NCBI RefSeq assembly: GCF_964656455.1
Contig: NC_135722.1
Coordinates: 86,175,313-86,239,312 of the forward strand
Length of the DNA stretch: 64,000 bases
Reading direction: 5' to 3'
Source of the DNA: Halichoerus grypus
Lineage: Eukaryota > Chordata > Mammalia > Carnivora > Phocidae
Shown: in pieces, positions 34,030-45,945 of the stretch
How the letters are laid out: each line of letters opens with the position of its first letter
Numbering within the stretch: position 1 is the first letter of the stretch
The notes under the pieces: model-generated
What the model was told of the DNA's origin: nothing
Databases searched by the model: none
The model's input: the letters and a program-made list of their open reading frames with translations, nothing else
Made by a program: the position numbers and the translations under genes

Positions 34030-37000
34030 TTAAAATTGTAACTTTCCCTTTAAGCACTTCTTTAGCTGCATCCCATAAATTTTTATATGTTGTCTTTCAC
34101 TTTCATTCAGTTAGAAATATTTTTTAATTTCCCTTGTGATTTCTTCTTTGATCTGGGTTACTTAGAAATGTGTTGTTTAATTTTCAGGTATTGGGGGATG
34201 CCTCAAATTTCTGTTGTTGCTTTCTACTTTAATTTTATTGTGGTTGGAGAACATACTTTGAGTAACTTCAATCGTTTTACAATTATGGAAATTTATTTTA
34301 AGTCCTATCATATGGTCTATTCTAGAGAATGTTCCACATGCTCTTGAAAGAATGTTTTTGCTATTGTTGGATAAAATATTCTATAAATGTCAGTTAGATC
34401 ATGTTGGTTAACAGTGTTTTTCAAATCTTCTATATCTTTATTAATTTTCCATAAACTTGCTCTATCGATATCAAGGATCTTGAAATTTTGAACCATAATT
34501 ATTAAACAGTCTACATTTCCTTTCAATTTTCTCAGTTTTCTGCTTTTTGTATTTTAGGGTCCCATTGTTTGGTGCATACACATTTAAAATCATTATATCT
34601 TCCTGGTGTACTGATTCTTTTATCATTATGAAATTTCCCTGTTTATCTCTACTAATATGTATTTTCTAAAAGTCTGTTTTGTTTGATACTAAATAAATAT
34701 AGCCGCTCCAGCTCTCTTTGTTTTACTGTTTGTATGATATATCTTTCTTATTCTTTTACTCTCAATCTGGTTGTATATTTAAACTTGAAGTGTGTCTCTT
34801 GTAGTTAACACATAGTGGAATCTTTCTTTTTATTCAATCTGATAATTTCAATGTTTTCAATGAAGTATTTAGTCTATTTAATGGACTACTTAATGTCATT
34901 ATTGATATGATTGGATTGTGTCTGTCATTTTGTTGTTTGTTATCAATATGGCTCATGTCTTTCTGTTCCTCTGTTCTTCCTCTACTGCTGTGTTTTGGGT
35001 TAATTCTTCTTGGTATATCATTTTAATTCCTCTGTTGATATTAGGATTTTATAGTTATTTTCTTAGCGTTTGCTCTAGAGGTTAAAAGATACATCTTAAT
35101 TTATCAATTTAACTCATGTTAATTTAATACTAAATTTCAGCAAGATATAGCACCTTTGTTCCTATACAGCTCCATTTTCTCCCCTCTTTTGTGCTATTAT
35201 TGTCACATATATTAAATCTATACTAATGTTATAAATTCAATAATACAGTGTTACAATTATTACTTTATACAATCTGATGATTTTTTTAATAGAGAGAAGA
35301 AAAAGGGAAATATATATTTATACATTCTTTGCTACTTACCCATACAGTTACCTTTTCCAGTGTTCTTCATTTCTTCCTGTGGACTTGCCTTATGGTGTTA
35401 TTTTCTTTCATTTCCTATTTCTTATAAGGCTTGTTTGCTAAGAATAAATTCTCTCAGTCTTTGTTTATCTGGGAAATGTTCTTTTTCTTGCAGGTTGATA
35501 TTAGTGAGAAAAAATCTATTAGTGAACAAAAATCTCTGTGTAAAAATTTTAAATTTTATCAAATGCTTTCAACACACATCTAAATTCATTACAGAATCTT
35601 TAGTAATAAAGATTACTTTTTTTACTTCAACATAATGCATAAAGGGGTTCCTAGATAAAACTTTACATGTGAATAAAGAAGATCCATGGTCTTATACATG
35701 TACACACACATACACACACATACACTTATTCTTTAAGAAGAACAAAAATACATGGTAAAATTATGATTTGGATCAGACTGAATTTCTTATAAAGCTTATA
35801 AAAAGGGACACTACATGAATCTTTGTTTTACCTTAACTTTTAGAGGATAGCTTACTGGAGATAGAATTAATGATTGACTATTTTGTTTCATCACTCTGCC
35901 TTCTGGTCTCCATTGTTTCAGATAAGAATTGAGCCATTAATTGGATTATTATTCCCTAGTTTGGGATGAGTTGTTTATTTCCTGCTGGATTCAAGATTTT
36001 TTATTTGTCCTTAGTGTTCAGTAATTTTACTATTTGTGTAGATGGAGATTTTTATGTTATCTTACTTAAGGTTTATGGAACTTTATGGATGTGTAGATTT
36101 CTTTTACATCAATTTTGTGAAATCTTCAGTCATTATTTCTTCAAGTATTTTTCTTGCCTTTCTTGTCCTTCTGGAATTCTCATTACATGCTAGTGTATTT
36201 AATCTTGCCTCACAGGTCTCTGAGGTTCTGTTCTTATTTCTTCAATCTCTTTTCCTCTCTATTATTCAGATTGGATAGTTCCTATTTATCTATTTTCAAA
36301 TTCACTGATTCTTTCTTCTGCCATCTCAAATCTATCCATTTGGTTAAGTTTTTTATTTCAACTATGTGTTTTTAAATTCTAGAATTTTCATTGCTCCTTT
36401 TTTATTTTTCTGTTTCTATATTGAGAATTCTTATTTGAGGATAATTGTCATCATACTCTCATTTAACATTTTAAATATATTGTAAGCTCCACTTCTAAGT
36501 CTTTGTGTGGTATATATAACATCTGAGTCTACTCAGAGTCAGCTTCTATGGATCTTTTCCCCCTGAGTAGAGGTCACATTTTCCTGTTTCTTTGACTATC
36601 TCATGATTTTTTTTTTTTGAAAACTGACATTTTAGACCATATAATGGAGCACCTCTGGATTATTTTTTTTCCCCATAAGGTAGTTGTTGTTTTTAGTAAT
36701 TTATTTGGACTTAATCTGCAGAATCTGTCTCTCTGAAATGTGCAGCCACTGATGTCTTTGCCGTTTTGTTTTGTTTTGTTTTGTTTTTAATTATTTTATT
36801 TTTCTGCCTGGCTTCCTATGGTTTGCCCTGGGTCTGCATGGCTTACTAGCAAGTCACTGATTCATAAGAGGTTGTGCTCAAGAACTTCGAGCCTATAAGG
36901 CTACCATCCTCTGCTGATAGATCTATGTGTACATTGAGGTAAGCATTCAAAGTTCAGGCAGTTTTCAAGTCTCCCTGGGCTTTTACTTTACTCTGGACCT

Positions 37001-37640
37001 TCCAGGGTGTCCTGTAAACATGAGCATAGTTTCCCATTAAGCCAGGGAGATACGGAGAGCTTATCTAGCCTTTCTATGATTCTCTCATTTCCATCATCTC
37101 CTTGTAAAGTTTTTGGCTAGTCTATCACTTGCCATAACTGGGGCTCAAAACTCAGTTTAACAAGGCTATGGGAATTCCCCATTCACTTCCTCTCACATAT
37201 GCCACTTTTACTGATAATGCTGCCAGCAATGGGTTTGGCTCCCCAGTCCAAATCAAGTCAGCCCCTTTTAACAGTGAAGCTGCTGGTTTTCACAGGGTGT
37301 CATGCCATGGTAAGGCTACTTTCCTGACCAAATTTTTGGAGGGGGTGTGCAGGAGGAAAAGTTCCAGGCAAGAAGGCTGTGGATTCTCTGTAGACTCTCA
37401 TTTTTCTCACCCAAATTTCTAGTAGTTTTTCGTGAATAAACACTTCTCAATTTCTTGTTTTTCTCTGGTTGATTTGCAGAACACTGAAACAGTTGTTTTT
37501 GATCAGTTTTTTGTTTTTCCCAGTTTATACTTGTTTTTTTGGGAAAAAGATTTGTTGAACTCCCCATTTTGCTATAATGGAGTCCTGCCTCTGAATAAAA
37601 CATTTAAATCAATTGTTCCAATATGTATCAAAAAAGTGGG
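34030..37640 (-). mobile_element. Old L1, 5' half (5' UTR, ORF1 region, start of ORF2)
   Basis: Read on the minus strand it starts with the 5' UTR region at 37640. The left part (34030-34400) is the reversed ORF2 endonuclease region: 'AATGTGTTGTTTAATTTTCAGG' (in part), 'TTGTGGTTGGAGAACATACTTTG' (in part), 'ATTCTATAAATGTCAGTTAGATC' (in part). The middle ('TCATTATGAAATTTCCCTG', 'AATATAGCCGCTCCAGCTC', 'CACTCTGCCTTCTGGTCTCC') is characteristic of the L1ME-like upstream region. All frames are interrupted. 35500-35840 does not follow the L1 order and may be a further insertion. The reverse-transcriptase part and 3' end are absent, which is unusual because L1 copies normally lose the 5' end. Confidence 0.65.
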
Positions 37641-37889
37641 GTTTTTTTTCTATTCACACTGTTTACTTTTCCTCAACAAATTTTAAACATTTTTTGCCAA
37701 AAAATACTTTTATGCTTATTTTGCCTTTTCATGGCTTTACTCTAATGATGAAAAAAATCTCTTAAAGATGATTATGAAAATATCATGACTTATGTTTCTT
37801 TTGTCTCTTTCTGAGACTTTTCCTTATATCTTTATATTCACATAAAATATACAATGGTGCTGGAATGTCTGGAACCCATGGGTGTTAAC
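37641..37889. other. AT-rich unassigned sequence
   Basis: Nothing recognised. It ends in CATTTGTTGTTTA, which is duplicated on the far side of the next L1. Confidence 0.5.
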
Positions 37890-37902
37890 CATTTGTTGTT
37901 TA

Positions 37903-38628
37903 CCTCTTACACAGTTGGTGGGAATGCAAGTTGGTACAGCCATTTTGGAAAACAGTGTGGAGGTGTCTCAAAAAATTAAAAATAGAGCTACCCTATGACC
38001 CAGCAATTGCACTACTGGGTATTTACCCCAAAGACACAGATGTAGTGAAAAGAAGGGCCATATGCACCCCAATGTTCATAGCAGCAATGTCCACAATAGC
38101 CAAACTGTGGAAAGAGCCTAGATGCCCTTCAACAGATGAATGGATAAAGAAGATGTGGTCCATATATACAATGGAATATTACTCAGCCATCAGAAAGGAT
38201 GAATACCCAACTTTTACATCAACATAGATGGGACTGGAGGAGATTATGCTAAGTGAAGTAAGTCAAGCAGAGAAAGTCAATTATCATATGGTTTCACTTA
38301 TTTGTGGAACATAAGGGATAGCATGGAGGACATTAGTAGAAGGAAGGGAAAAACGAAGAGGGGGAAATCAGAGGGAGAGATGAACCACGAGAGACTATGG
38401 ACTCTGAGAAAAAAACTGAAGGTTTTAGAGGGGAGGGGGGTGGGGGATGGGTTAGCCCAGTGATGGGTATTAAGGAGGGCACATACTGCATGGAGCACTG
38501 GGTGTTATACGAAAACAATGAATTGTGGATCACTACATCAAAAACTAATGATGTATCGTATGGTGACTAACATAACATAATAAAATTAAATTAAAAAAAA
38601 AGAAAAAGAGGATATCTCTAAAAAAAAA
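37903..38628 (+). mobile_element. 5'-truncated L1 with B-type 3' UTR
   Basis: Complete insertion: CATTTGTTGTTTA at 37890-37902 and 38629-38641 is a perfect target-site duplication. The body holds the last part of ORF2 and a 3' UTR of only the B module ('GATGAACCACGAGAGACTATGG' in part, 'GTTAGCCCAGTGATGGGTATTAAGG' in part), then an A-rich tail. No A module or internal A-run occurs between ORF2 and the B module, unlike the young copies at 52892, 56920 and 60434. Confidence 0.93.
37931..38227 (+). pseudogene. L1 ORF2 C-terminal fragment
   Basis: A 98-codon open stretch translating the carboxy end of ORF2p, with [15 protein letters not shown] and STDEWIKKMW segments typical of all mammalian L1s. 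It starts inside the domain because the copy is 5'-truncated; it lacks endonuclease and reverse transcriptase and diverges before the normal C-terminus. Not a host gene. Confidence 0.9.
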
Positions 38629-38784
38629 CATTTGTTGTTTAACTACTTCGTTTGTCTAAAAAATCATGAATATAAATGACTATTGTATGCCAAATTTCAG
38701 TTGCACATTTTGACATGTGATTTCTTCAGTATTATAAAATATTCTATTAATTAAAACCTTATGAAATAAAGATGAATAAATTTC

Positions 38785-39550
38785 ACATAATTTGAAAACA
38801 AACTCCACAAAAAATAGAGACATGAAAATTTTCACATTATTAATCGCTAGGGAAATATAAATACCACAGTGAGATACTACTGCATACCTGCTGGAGTACA
38901 AATCTGTGAAGCAAACGGAATTCACACAGATCTAGTGGGAATTTAAAATGATATGATCACTTTGGAAAATGGTTTGGCAGTTTCTTATAGTTAAACATAT
39001 ACTTACCATATAACCCACTCTTAGGTATTTGCCTAAGAGAAGTAAATGCATATGTCCACACAAAGACTTCTACAGCAATGTTTATAGCATGTTTATTCAT
39101 AATAATCTCAAACTGATAACAATCCAAAAATCTATCAGAGAACAGATAAACAAATTGTGATATATCTATATAATGGAATACTATTTAACAATTAAAAGTC
39201 ACAAACTATTGTACAGTTATATAGAGGAATCTGAAAAACACTATGTTGAACAAAAAAAAAAGCCAGATACAAAAGACTACATACTGTGAGATTCTAATTA
39301 TATGAAATTCTAGAACAATAAAAAAAAAATGTATAGTGACAGAAAGGATAGCAAGGGTACCTGGGCATGAGGAGAGGAGGATTATCTGCAAAGGAGCAAA
39401 ACGGAAATTTGAGGGGTGAAGAGGCTGGAAATGTTCTATATCTTGATTATGGTAGTGGTTATACAGGTCTAAATATTTGTCAGTACTCATTGAACTATCC
39501 CTTTAATATGGTTGCTTCTTAGTATATGTAAACTATACCTCAATAACTAT
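38785..39550 (+). mobile_element. Old L1 3' end
   Basis: 'GGAAATATAAATACCACAG', 'CAATGTTTATAGCATG', 'ATAATGGAATACTATTTAACAATTAA' (in part), 'AAGACTACATACTGTGAG', ending in 'GTAAACTATACCTCAATAAC', the usual terminus of older L1M 3' UTRs. Much more diverged than its left neighbour. Confidence 0.75.
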
Positions 39551-39750
39551 GTACCATCATCAAATATAATGATGTTTGTAGTGGAATAATATTAGGATGT
39601 CAGAGATTCATTCTTTTTCCTGCCAGAAGAACTGGAACTGCAAATTCTTCAGTGTTTTCCCAGAATATGAAGAACCAGGGTATAGGGGCACTTGTTCCAC
39701 AAGGAAATGACAGGCAGGTAGAGGCTTAACAAGGATTACATTATGGGGTA
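39551..39750. other. Unassigned spacer
   Basis: No feature recognised. Confidence 0.5.
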
Positions 39751-39791
39751 TTTTTGTTGTTATTGTTGCTGTTGCTGCTGCTGCTGTTGTA
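39751..39791 (+). repeat. (GTT)n/(GCT)n trinucleotide repeat
   Basis: TTGTTGTTATTGTTGCTGTTGCTGCTGCTGCTG-type array at the 3' (poly-T) edge of the adjoining minus-strand L1. Confidence 0.88.
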
Positions 39792-40196
39792 TTTTTTTAA
39801 ATTTTTTATTTAAATTCAAACTAGTTAACATATAGTGTATTATTAGTTTCAGGGGTAGAATTTAGTGATTCATCAGTTGCATATAACACCCAGTGCTCAT
39901 TACATCAAGTGCCCTCCTTAATGCCCATCACCCAATTACCCAATACCCCCACCCAACATCCCTCCAGCAACCCTCAGTTTGTTCCCTATAGATAAGAGTC
40001 TCTTAATGGTTTGCCTCCTTCTGTTTTTCTCTTATTTTATTTTTCCTTCCCTTCCCTTATGTTCATCTGTTTTTTTCCTTAAATCCCACATATGAGTGAA
40101 TCGCTTAGCATAATACCCTCCAGTTCCATCCGTGTCATTGCAAATGGCAAGATTTCAATCCTTTTGGTGGCTGAGTAGTATTCCATTGTGTGTGTG

Positions 40197-40202
<6 letters not shown>

Positions 40203-40242
<40 letters not shown>
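40203..40242. repeat. (TA)n microsatellite inside L1
   Basis: About 20 TA units at the point where L1 ORF2 normally carries a short TATATA or TATACA segment (after 'AATGGAATACTA' on the L1 sense strand). Confidence 0.95.
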
Positions 40243-40243
<1 letters not shown>

Positions 40244-40645
40244 CACATCTTTTTTATCCATTCATCTGTCAATGGACATCTGGGCTCTTTCCATATTTTG
40301 TCTATTGTGGACATCGCTGCTATAAACACAGGGATGCATATGTCCCTTTGAATCATTATTTTTGTATACTTTGGATAAATACTTAATAGTGCAACTGCTG
40401 GGTCATAGGGTAGTTCTATTTTTAACTTTCTGAGGAACCTCCATACTGTTTTCCAAAGTGGCTGCACCAGTTTGCATTCCCACCAACACTGTAAGAGGGT
40501 TCCCCTTTCTCTACATTCTCGCCAACATCTGTTGTTTCCTGAGTTGTTAATTTCAGCCATTCTGGCTGGTGTGAGGTGGATTCTCACTGTGGTTTTGATT
40601 TGTATTTTCCTGATGCCAAGTGATGTTGAGCACTTTCTCATGTGT
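40243..40645 (-). pseudogene. L1 ORF2 C-terminal fragment
   Basis: A continuous minus-strand frame (open to 40704) covers the ORF2p C-terminus: [14 protein letters not shown], then [33 protein letters not shown] and PLTDEWIKK segments. It is cut off on the right where L1 homology ends, and the TA expansion breaks it on the left. Non-functional. Confidence 0.88.
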
Positions 40646-41055
40646 TTTCGTTTGTTTGATTTTGCCCTTGTGTGTTTGCTAAATTGGTGAAGTTTCTTAG
40701 ACATGTCTTCAGAAAAGAGACGCTGTGGTCAATGGAAGTTTGAAAGCTTGGGCTTTAGTCTGTCTCTAGAATCCTGCCCAAATTCATTAACTTTGAGTTA
40801 CACTTTTGGAAAAAAATGGATTGAGTTTTATGATCCCTAAGATCTCTTCAAATTTAAAACTTCCAAGTTTCTATGAACACACATATATATTGCAAATAAT
40901 ATCTGCAAAAGTAATTCAACTTCCACATTTCTGAAACTCTCTCTTAGGGCATGTAATTCTGGACTCTCTCTGCCATACTCCTTTTGTCTACAATTAAAAC
41001 TTTAATTATGTCCCAATTCCTCAGAGTTTTTCTAGGCAATAGGAAAGAATTCATT
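40646..41055. other. Unassigned non-coding sequence
   Basis: No feature recognised beyond the tail of the open frame from the adjoining L1. Confidence 0.5.
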
Positions 41056-41690
41056 GATCTATTACTACCTAAAAAAACCGCCCCAAAACTTAATGTCTTA
41101 AACAAAACAAAACAAACAAAAGCAAAAAACAAAAAAAAATTCTGATGACTGGCCCGGAAACAGACTTTAAATAAAGGAAGGATGTAATAACGGGGGGAAA
41201 AAAAAAAACCTTAATGGCTTAAAACAACAACATTTATTTTGCTTATGAATCTGCAATTTTAGGGCTCAGCAGGGACAGCTCATCTCTGTCTCACTTGGTA
41301 GCAGCTGGGGCAGCTTAAAGGCTGGAATCCTCTGAAAGATCCTCATTCACATGCTTGGTGCCTAGACTAAGAAGTCTCAGACAGTTGAAGGCTGGAACAG
41401 CTGGAGCCCCAAGCATCTTTATGTCCATGTTTTTTCTCCACATGGTCTTTCCAGGGTGGTAGCTTCAGAGTAGCTGAATTTCTTACATGTTGGCTCAGGA
41501 GTTCAGATATGCATACAGAGATGGGCAGAGAGAGAGAGATTGAGCTCTGGGCAAAAGCTGTGTTGCCTTCCCTACCCTTGTTTGAAAAGTCACACAGTGT
41601 CACTTCTGCCTAATTGTATTCATTAGAAATGAGTCACTAAGGCTGTCCTATATTCAGGGAAGGGGAATTGGATTCAACTGTTGGATGGTA
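41056..41690 (-). mobile_element. MLT1-type (ERVL-MaLR) LTR, with a small insert
   Basis: Plus strand 'CTTAATGGCTTAAAACAACAACATTTATTTTGC' (in part), 'GGGCTCAGCAGGGACAGCTC', 'GGGGCAGCTTAAAGGCTGG', 'TCCACATGGTCTTTCCAGGG' and 'GTCACACAGTGTCACTTCTGCC' are the reversed MLT1D-like order. The LTR is interrupted at 41103-41209. Confidence 0.65.
41103..41209 (+). pseudogene. Tiny polyadenylated retrocopy (mRNA 3' end?)
   Basis: The insert is flanked by CTTAATGTCTTAAA (41089-41102) and CTTAATGGCTTAAA (41210-41223), a 14-base duplication with one change; the LTR normally has this only once. It starts with an A-rich stretch, then has a short unique part (TTCTGATGACTGGCCCGG), an AATAAA signal at 41170-41175 and, 22 bases later, a pure A-run (about 41198-41208). 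This is the arrangement at the 3' end of a polyadenylated RNA copied by L1 machinery. The source RNA is unknown. Confidence 0.55.
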
Positions 41691-43289
41691 AGAGTGTCAA
41701 GGAATTTAAGGACAAGTTTTAAAATCATGGCCAACTAGTTTGAATTAAGATGTTTATGAATGATAAATAGCTGAAGGGATTTTCCCTTTCATCTTCCATT
41801 GGCCTGTCAAGATCACTACTGTGCTACCGCAGAGGGATGGTGCTTTAGGCATTATGATGGCCCATGGTAGAAGGGAGAACACTTGGAACCCCTAAGTCAG
41901 AACAGAAAACTATTCCTAGTGTACTACTCAGAAGTCAACTGGGAGGAATGGTTTGGTAATCTCAGTTCTGCTTACAGCTGGAAAGGAAAGGCAAGCTGTC
42001 GACTATGTTTTACCTCAGTGAAGGGTCAAAGAAACACATATTTCATCCAAACTCTATCGACAACAAATATACTGAGGAGCATATGAAGAGTTTTGAGTGT
42101 AGCACTTCATACAAGGTAAAAACTGCTCATTCTGTGACTACAACCAAATAAATAGAGCAGATGTCTGGGTAAACACAGCACATTTATGGCATAGATCCAA
42201 CGGCAATGGTGGATCTTAAAGAAAGAGCAGGATTTCAAACTCTTTGCCCCATGCCCAGTGAGTTTGCAGAACTTCTCAGACTTTTCTGCCAGAGTACTAG
42301 AGGAGAGAAAGTCTTCATGCCCCAGCCTCTGAGACAGTTGCCATAATGTTTATCTCCAAGGAGAATATTTTTAATTTTTATTTCTAACTAAAAATATTCA
42401 TGTGATATTCACATTCTATGACATAATTTATCAGTTTATTTTAAAATAAAATAAATATGATTTTACCTAAAATTGCATATGTAAAATCGATGTTTGAGAA
42501 GATGAGCCATGTTTATAGTCTGAGACAATTTCCTAACCCACATTCAGGTACTGTAAGTTCCATCTGGAAATACAATTTTAACGTTTGAGAGATACTTTTT
42601 TATACATTCTGGCCTCATGTTGACCATATAAATTGTAAATCTCACGCTTTGTTTACATTCACCAAATAGAAACCAAACACTACATTAAATTATAAGGTTA
42701 TTAGAACTGTAGATTTCAAAGATCTAAAGAATTCCTTACATCATCTGAGTAAACTTTCTGTCTGTCAGATAAATATCTGAGCCTGAACATATATAGTAAA
42801 CTGCTTAAGTTATGCAACTATCAAATCACAAATAAAAAATTATTCTTGGCCATATGTAATTTCCCATGTAAATGCTTGTTTTACTTTCATTTGGTGCTTC
42901 TATTTTACATACTGCTGTTTAAGTTTACCTTTATTTTTCCCCATTTTATATATTTTAAGAAAATATTTTATATAATATACAGGGGTGTGTGTGGGGGGGA
43001 GTGTTCTAGTTCCAACAATGGTGGAGCAGAATGTATTGGACTAATCTCCTTGCCAAAGGCAATGATAAACTATAAACAATTTCTAAAAACCAGTTGTTTG
43101 CATACCCTGGAGAATAACTGTAGCAGGCAGAAGTGGGCCTGATACTACCTTGGAAGTAAGGGAAACTCATTAGATGAGATACACACTTAACTTTCACTTA
43201 AGAGCTTCCTTTTCTTGAAGGATGGGAGATAGCAAGAAATGAAACCTTTGCAGGACTTTGGGGGTGGGGAACTGAGTATATTTTTAACA
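41691..43289. other. Unassigned, partly AT-rich sequence
   Basis: No exon or confident repeat. 42360-42970 is AT-rich. A short GT/G-rich run lies near 42983-43000. Confidence 0.5.
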
Positions 43290-43790
43290 TGAGATGGATG
43301 CATATAATTTCTGGCCAGAGGGTGGACTATGGCAGATTAAATATGATCCCATCCCAATCAGGAGGCAGGCTCTCTCTCCCTTCCCTTTGAATCTGGGTGA
43401 GTTCTGTGCTGCTTTGACCAATAGTAAATGAAAGAAGTGACGATAACTCAGTTTCCAGGTTAAAACCTTACTTCTCTTCTCTTTCACTTCTCTTCTTTTG
43501 GACACTTGCTCTTAGAACCCAGTCACTCATCCATAGGGACAAATTCATACGAAAAGGAACCAAGGCCCCAAAATGATAGCCTCAGCTAATAACTTCAACT
43601 TACCAAGTCTGTAGCTGACATATCTTGGAGTGAATATCTCAGTCAAGCTGCCCCAACTGATGCCACATGGAGCAGAAATTAGGTATTCAAAGTGAGTTCT
43701 GCTCAAATTGAAGATTTTTAAACAGAACTTAAAAAACTGTTGTTCAAGCCACTAAGTTATGGGGTTATTTTTGTTATACTGAGTAGATAA
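43290..43790 (+). mobile_element. MLT1-like (ERVL-MaLR) LTR
   Basis: 'CTTCCCTTTGAATCTGGGTG', 'GCTTTGACCAATAGTAAATG', 'AAGAAGTGACGATAACTC' and the end 'GTTCAAGCCACTAAGTTATGGGG' (in part) match the forward order seen also in the LTR at 59245. The end 'TGTTATACTGAGTAGATAAC' is the LTR 3' end. The middle is diverged. Confidence 0.6.
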
Positions 43791-43809
43791 CAGGACAATG
43801 AGGAGAGAA

Positions 43810-44400
43810 CTTGAGCAGATACTTCACACACAAAAAAAGATATACAAGAAAAGACTGACAGAATTAGTCATCAGGAACAGAAAACCACAAAATACATTAC
43901 TACATATCCATTAGTGTGTCTAAAATTTAAAAGACTGATTCATACCAGCTGCTGAGGATATGGAGGAACTAGAACTCTCATACTTTGCTGAAAGCAAATG
44001 ATACAACCAGTTCCAAAAATAGGCAAAATTTTTATAGACTTAAACATGACCTATGACCCAGCAAGTTCACTTCTAAATATTTACCCAAGAGAAGTGAAAA
44101 AGTATGTTTACCAAAAATTTGTACAAAATATTCTTAGCAGCTTTTATCATGATAGCCCAACTGGATATAACCCAAATATCTATCAACTGGAGAATGGACC
44201 AACAAAATGTGGTATTATTATAGAATGCTAAATAAAATTGAATACAATACAAAGGAATAAACTGTTGATACAAACAATAACATCAATGAACACTAAAAAT
44301 ACGACATTGGGGGAAGAGGTCAGACACATAGGGATGCTTACTCTTTAAGTCCACTTATAAGATGTTCAAGACTAGGCAAAACAAATTTAATAAGTACTAA
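43810..44400 (+). mobile_element. Old L1 3' end
   Basis: 'AAAATTTAAAAGACTGATTC', 'GGAACTAGAACTCTCATAC', 'CCTATGACCCAGCAAGTTCAC', 'AATATCTATCAACTGGAGAATGG' (in part), 'CTCTTTAAGTCCACTTATAAG' follow the end of ORF2 and 3' UTR in L1M order. Confidence 0.75.
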
Positions 44401-44639
44401 AGCCATAACTCTGTCCCAGAGTTTCTAGAGCCTCTGATCTAAGCCGTGATGCTCTTTCTATTAATGCATAAAGTTTTTGAAGGAAATATAGAAAATGGTT
44501 TAACTGGTTACATGAGTGATGAGATTGTGGGGAAGAGATAATAATTAAGGGACAATTGAGGAGGGATAAAACAGGACTTTTAGTTTTGCTCTGTATAAAT
44601 TTGTGTTATATATAAAGACAAATGGATATATAGAGAATA
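44401..44639. other. Probable further old L1 3' UTR or unassigned sequence
   Basis: 'GATGAGATTGTGGGGAAGAG' and surrounding sequence may belong to the preceding L1 3' UTR, but the match is weak. Confidence 0.35.
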
Positions 44640-45945
44640 AGTATAAAGAAAATCTTGTGAAAGCACATCATAATGAAATTGCTAAAACCCAAAACTAAAA
44701 AGAAAAATTTCAAAGCAGCAGGAGATAAAAGGTATGTTACATACAGAGTAATAAAGGCAAGCATGACAGCAGACTTCTTATAGTAAAATGTGCAAACCGA
44801 AAGAAAATGGAGCAATGTCTTAAACTCTGAAAGAAAGAAACTATTATCATAGAATTGTATTCCAAAGAAAATTCTCTTTCAGAAGTGAAGGTAAAATAGA
44901 GAATAAATTGAAAATAGAGAACTGTTTCTCACATATAAAAGCTCAAGGAACCCATTAACAGACTTACACTATGAGAAATATTAAAGAGAACTTTTCACAC
45001 TCTAATTAAAAATCAGAGTTTGTCAGATTGGATTTTAATAAGCAACACATACCTACATTCTGCCTACAAGAAACTGTTTTTATGTATAAAGATATAGAAA
45101 AATTAGAACTAAAAAGATGGGAAAAGAATATCATGCAAAAACTAACCAAAAGAAATCTGTAGGGGCTATAATTAACATCAGACTTAGTACACTTTAGAAC
45201 AAGGAATATTATCTGGCATAAAAAAGGACATTACCTGATGATAAAGGGGTCAATTTATCACAAGGGCAAAACAGTACTAAATGTACATACACATATATCT
45301 AACAACTTCAAGATAAATGAAACAAAAACTGTTAGACAACTAGAAAACAGAAGGACAGATCAATCCACAGCAATAGTCAGAAGTTTAAAAATCCTTTTTC
45401 TCAGTAATTGATGTACAAATAGACAGAAAATTAAGAAGGGTATATAACACATGAACAAAACTATCAACCAGCTTGACCTAATTGACAGTTATAGAATATT
45501 TCGTCCAGCAACAACAGGATAGAAATTCTTGTCAAATGCACACACAACACTCACAAAAAAAGACTATGTTCTGGCTCTCAGTAAATTTAAGGTAATTTAA
45601 ATCATACAAAGTATATTTTCTAATCACAACAGAATTAAAATATAAATCAATACCAGAACAACTTCTTGAAAATCCCCAAACATTTAGAAAATAAATAACA
45701 CATGAATCTAAACTTAATCACCAAGGAAATTAGAAAATAGTTTGAATCAAAACAAAAACATATAAACATATAGGCAAAAAAAAAAGATAACCTACAAAAA
45801 TGTCTGGGATGCAGCCAAAGCAGTACTTAGAGTGAAATTTATAACTTTAAATGCTTATATTTGAAAAAGAAAGGTCTCAAATCAATCACATAATTTTTTA
45901 CTTAAGAAATTACAAAAGAAAGAGCAAATTGATATGAAAATTATA
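44640..45945 (+). mobile_element. Old L1 or HAL1 fragment (ORF1 end to ORF2 endonuclease)
   Basis: Left part: 'ATAATGAAATTGCTAAAACCC', 'AGCAGCAGGAGATAAAAGG' and 'ATTCCAAAGAAAATTCTCTTTCAG' (in part) match the ORF1 end. Right part: 'GATGATAAAGGGGTCAATTTATC' (in part), 'TGACAGTTATAGAATATTTCG', 'ATCATACAAAGTATATTTTC', 'TCTGGGATGCAGCCAAAGCAG' match the endonuclease region of ORF2. Riddled with stops; ends before the reverse-transcriptase domain. Confidence 0.7.

Larger units (their letters stand above)
39792..40645 (-). mobile_element. L1 3' end with ancestral single-module 3' UTR
   Basis: Reversed 3' UTR ('GTTAACATATAGTGTATTATTAG' in part, 'AGTGCTCATTACATCAAGTG', 'CCTCAGTTTGTTCCCTATAG') followed by reversed ORF2 C-terminus up to 'TGATGCCAAGTGATGTTGAGC'. 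Its 3' UTR is one module with features of both the A type (end 'TTAACATATAGTGTATTA') and the B type ('ACACCCAGTGCTCAT', 'AATGCCCATCACC'), so it looks ancestral to both. I could not identify target-site duplications with certainty. Confidence 0.85.
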
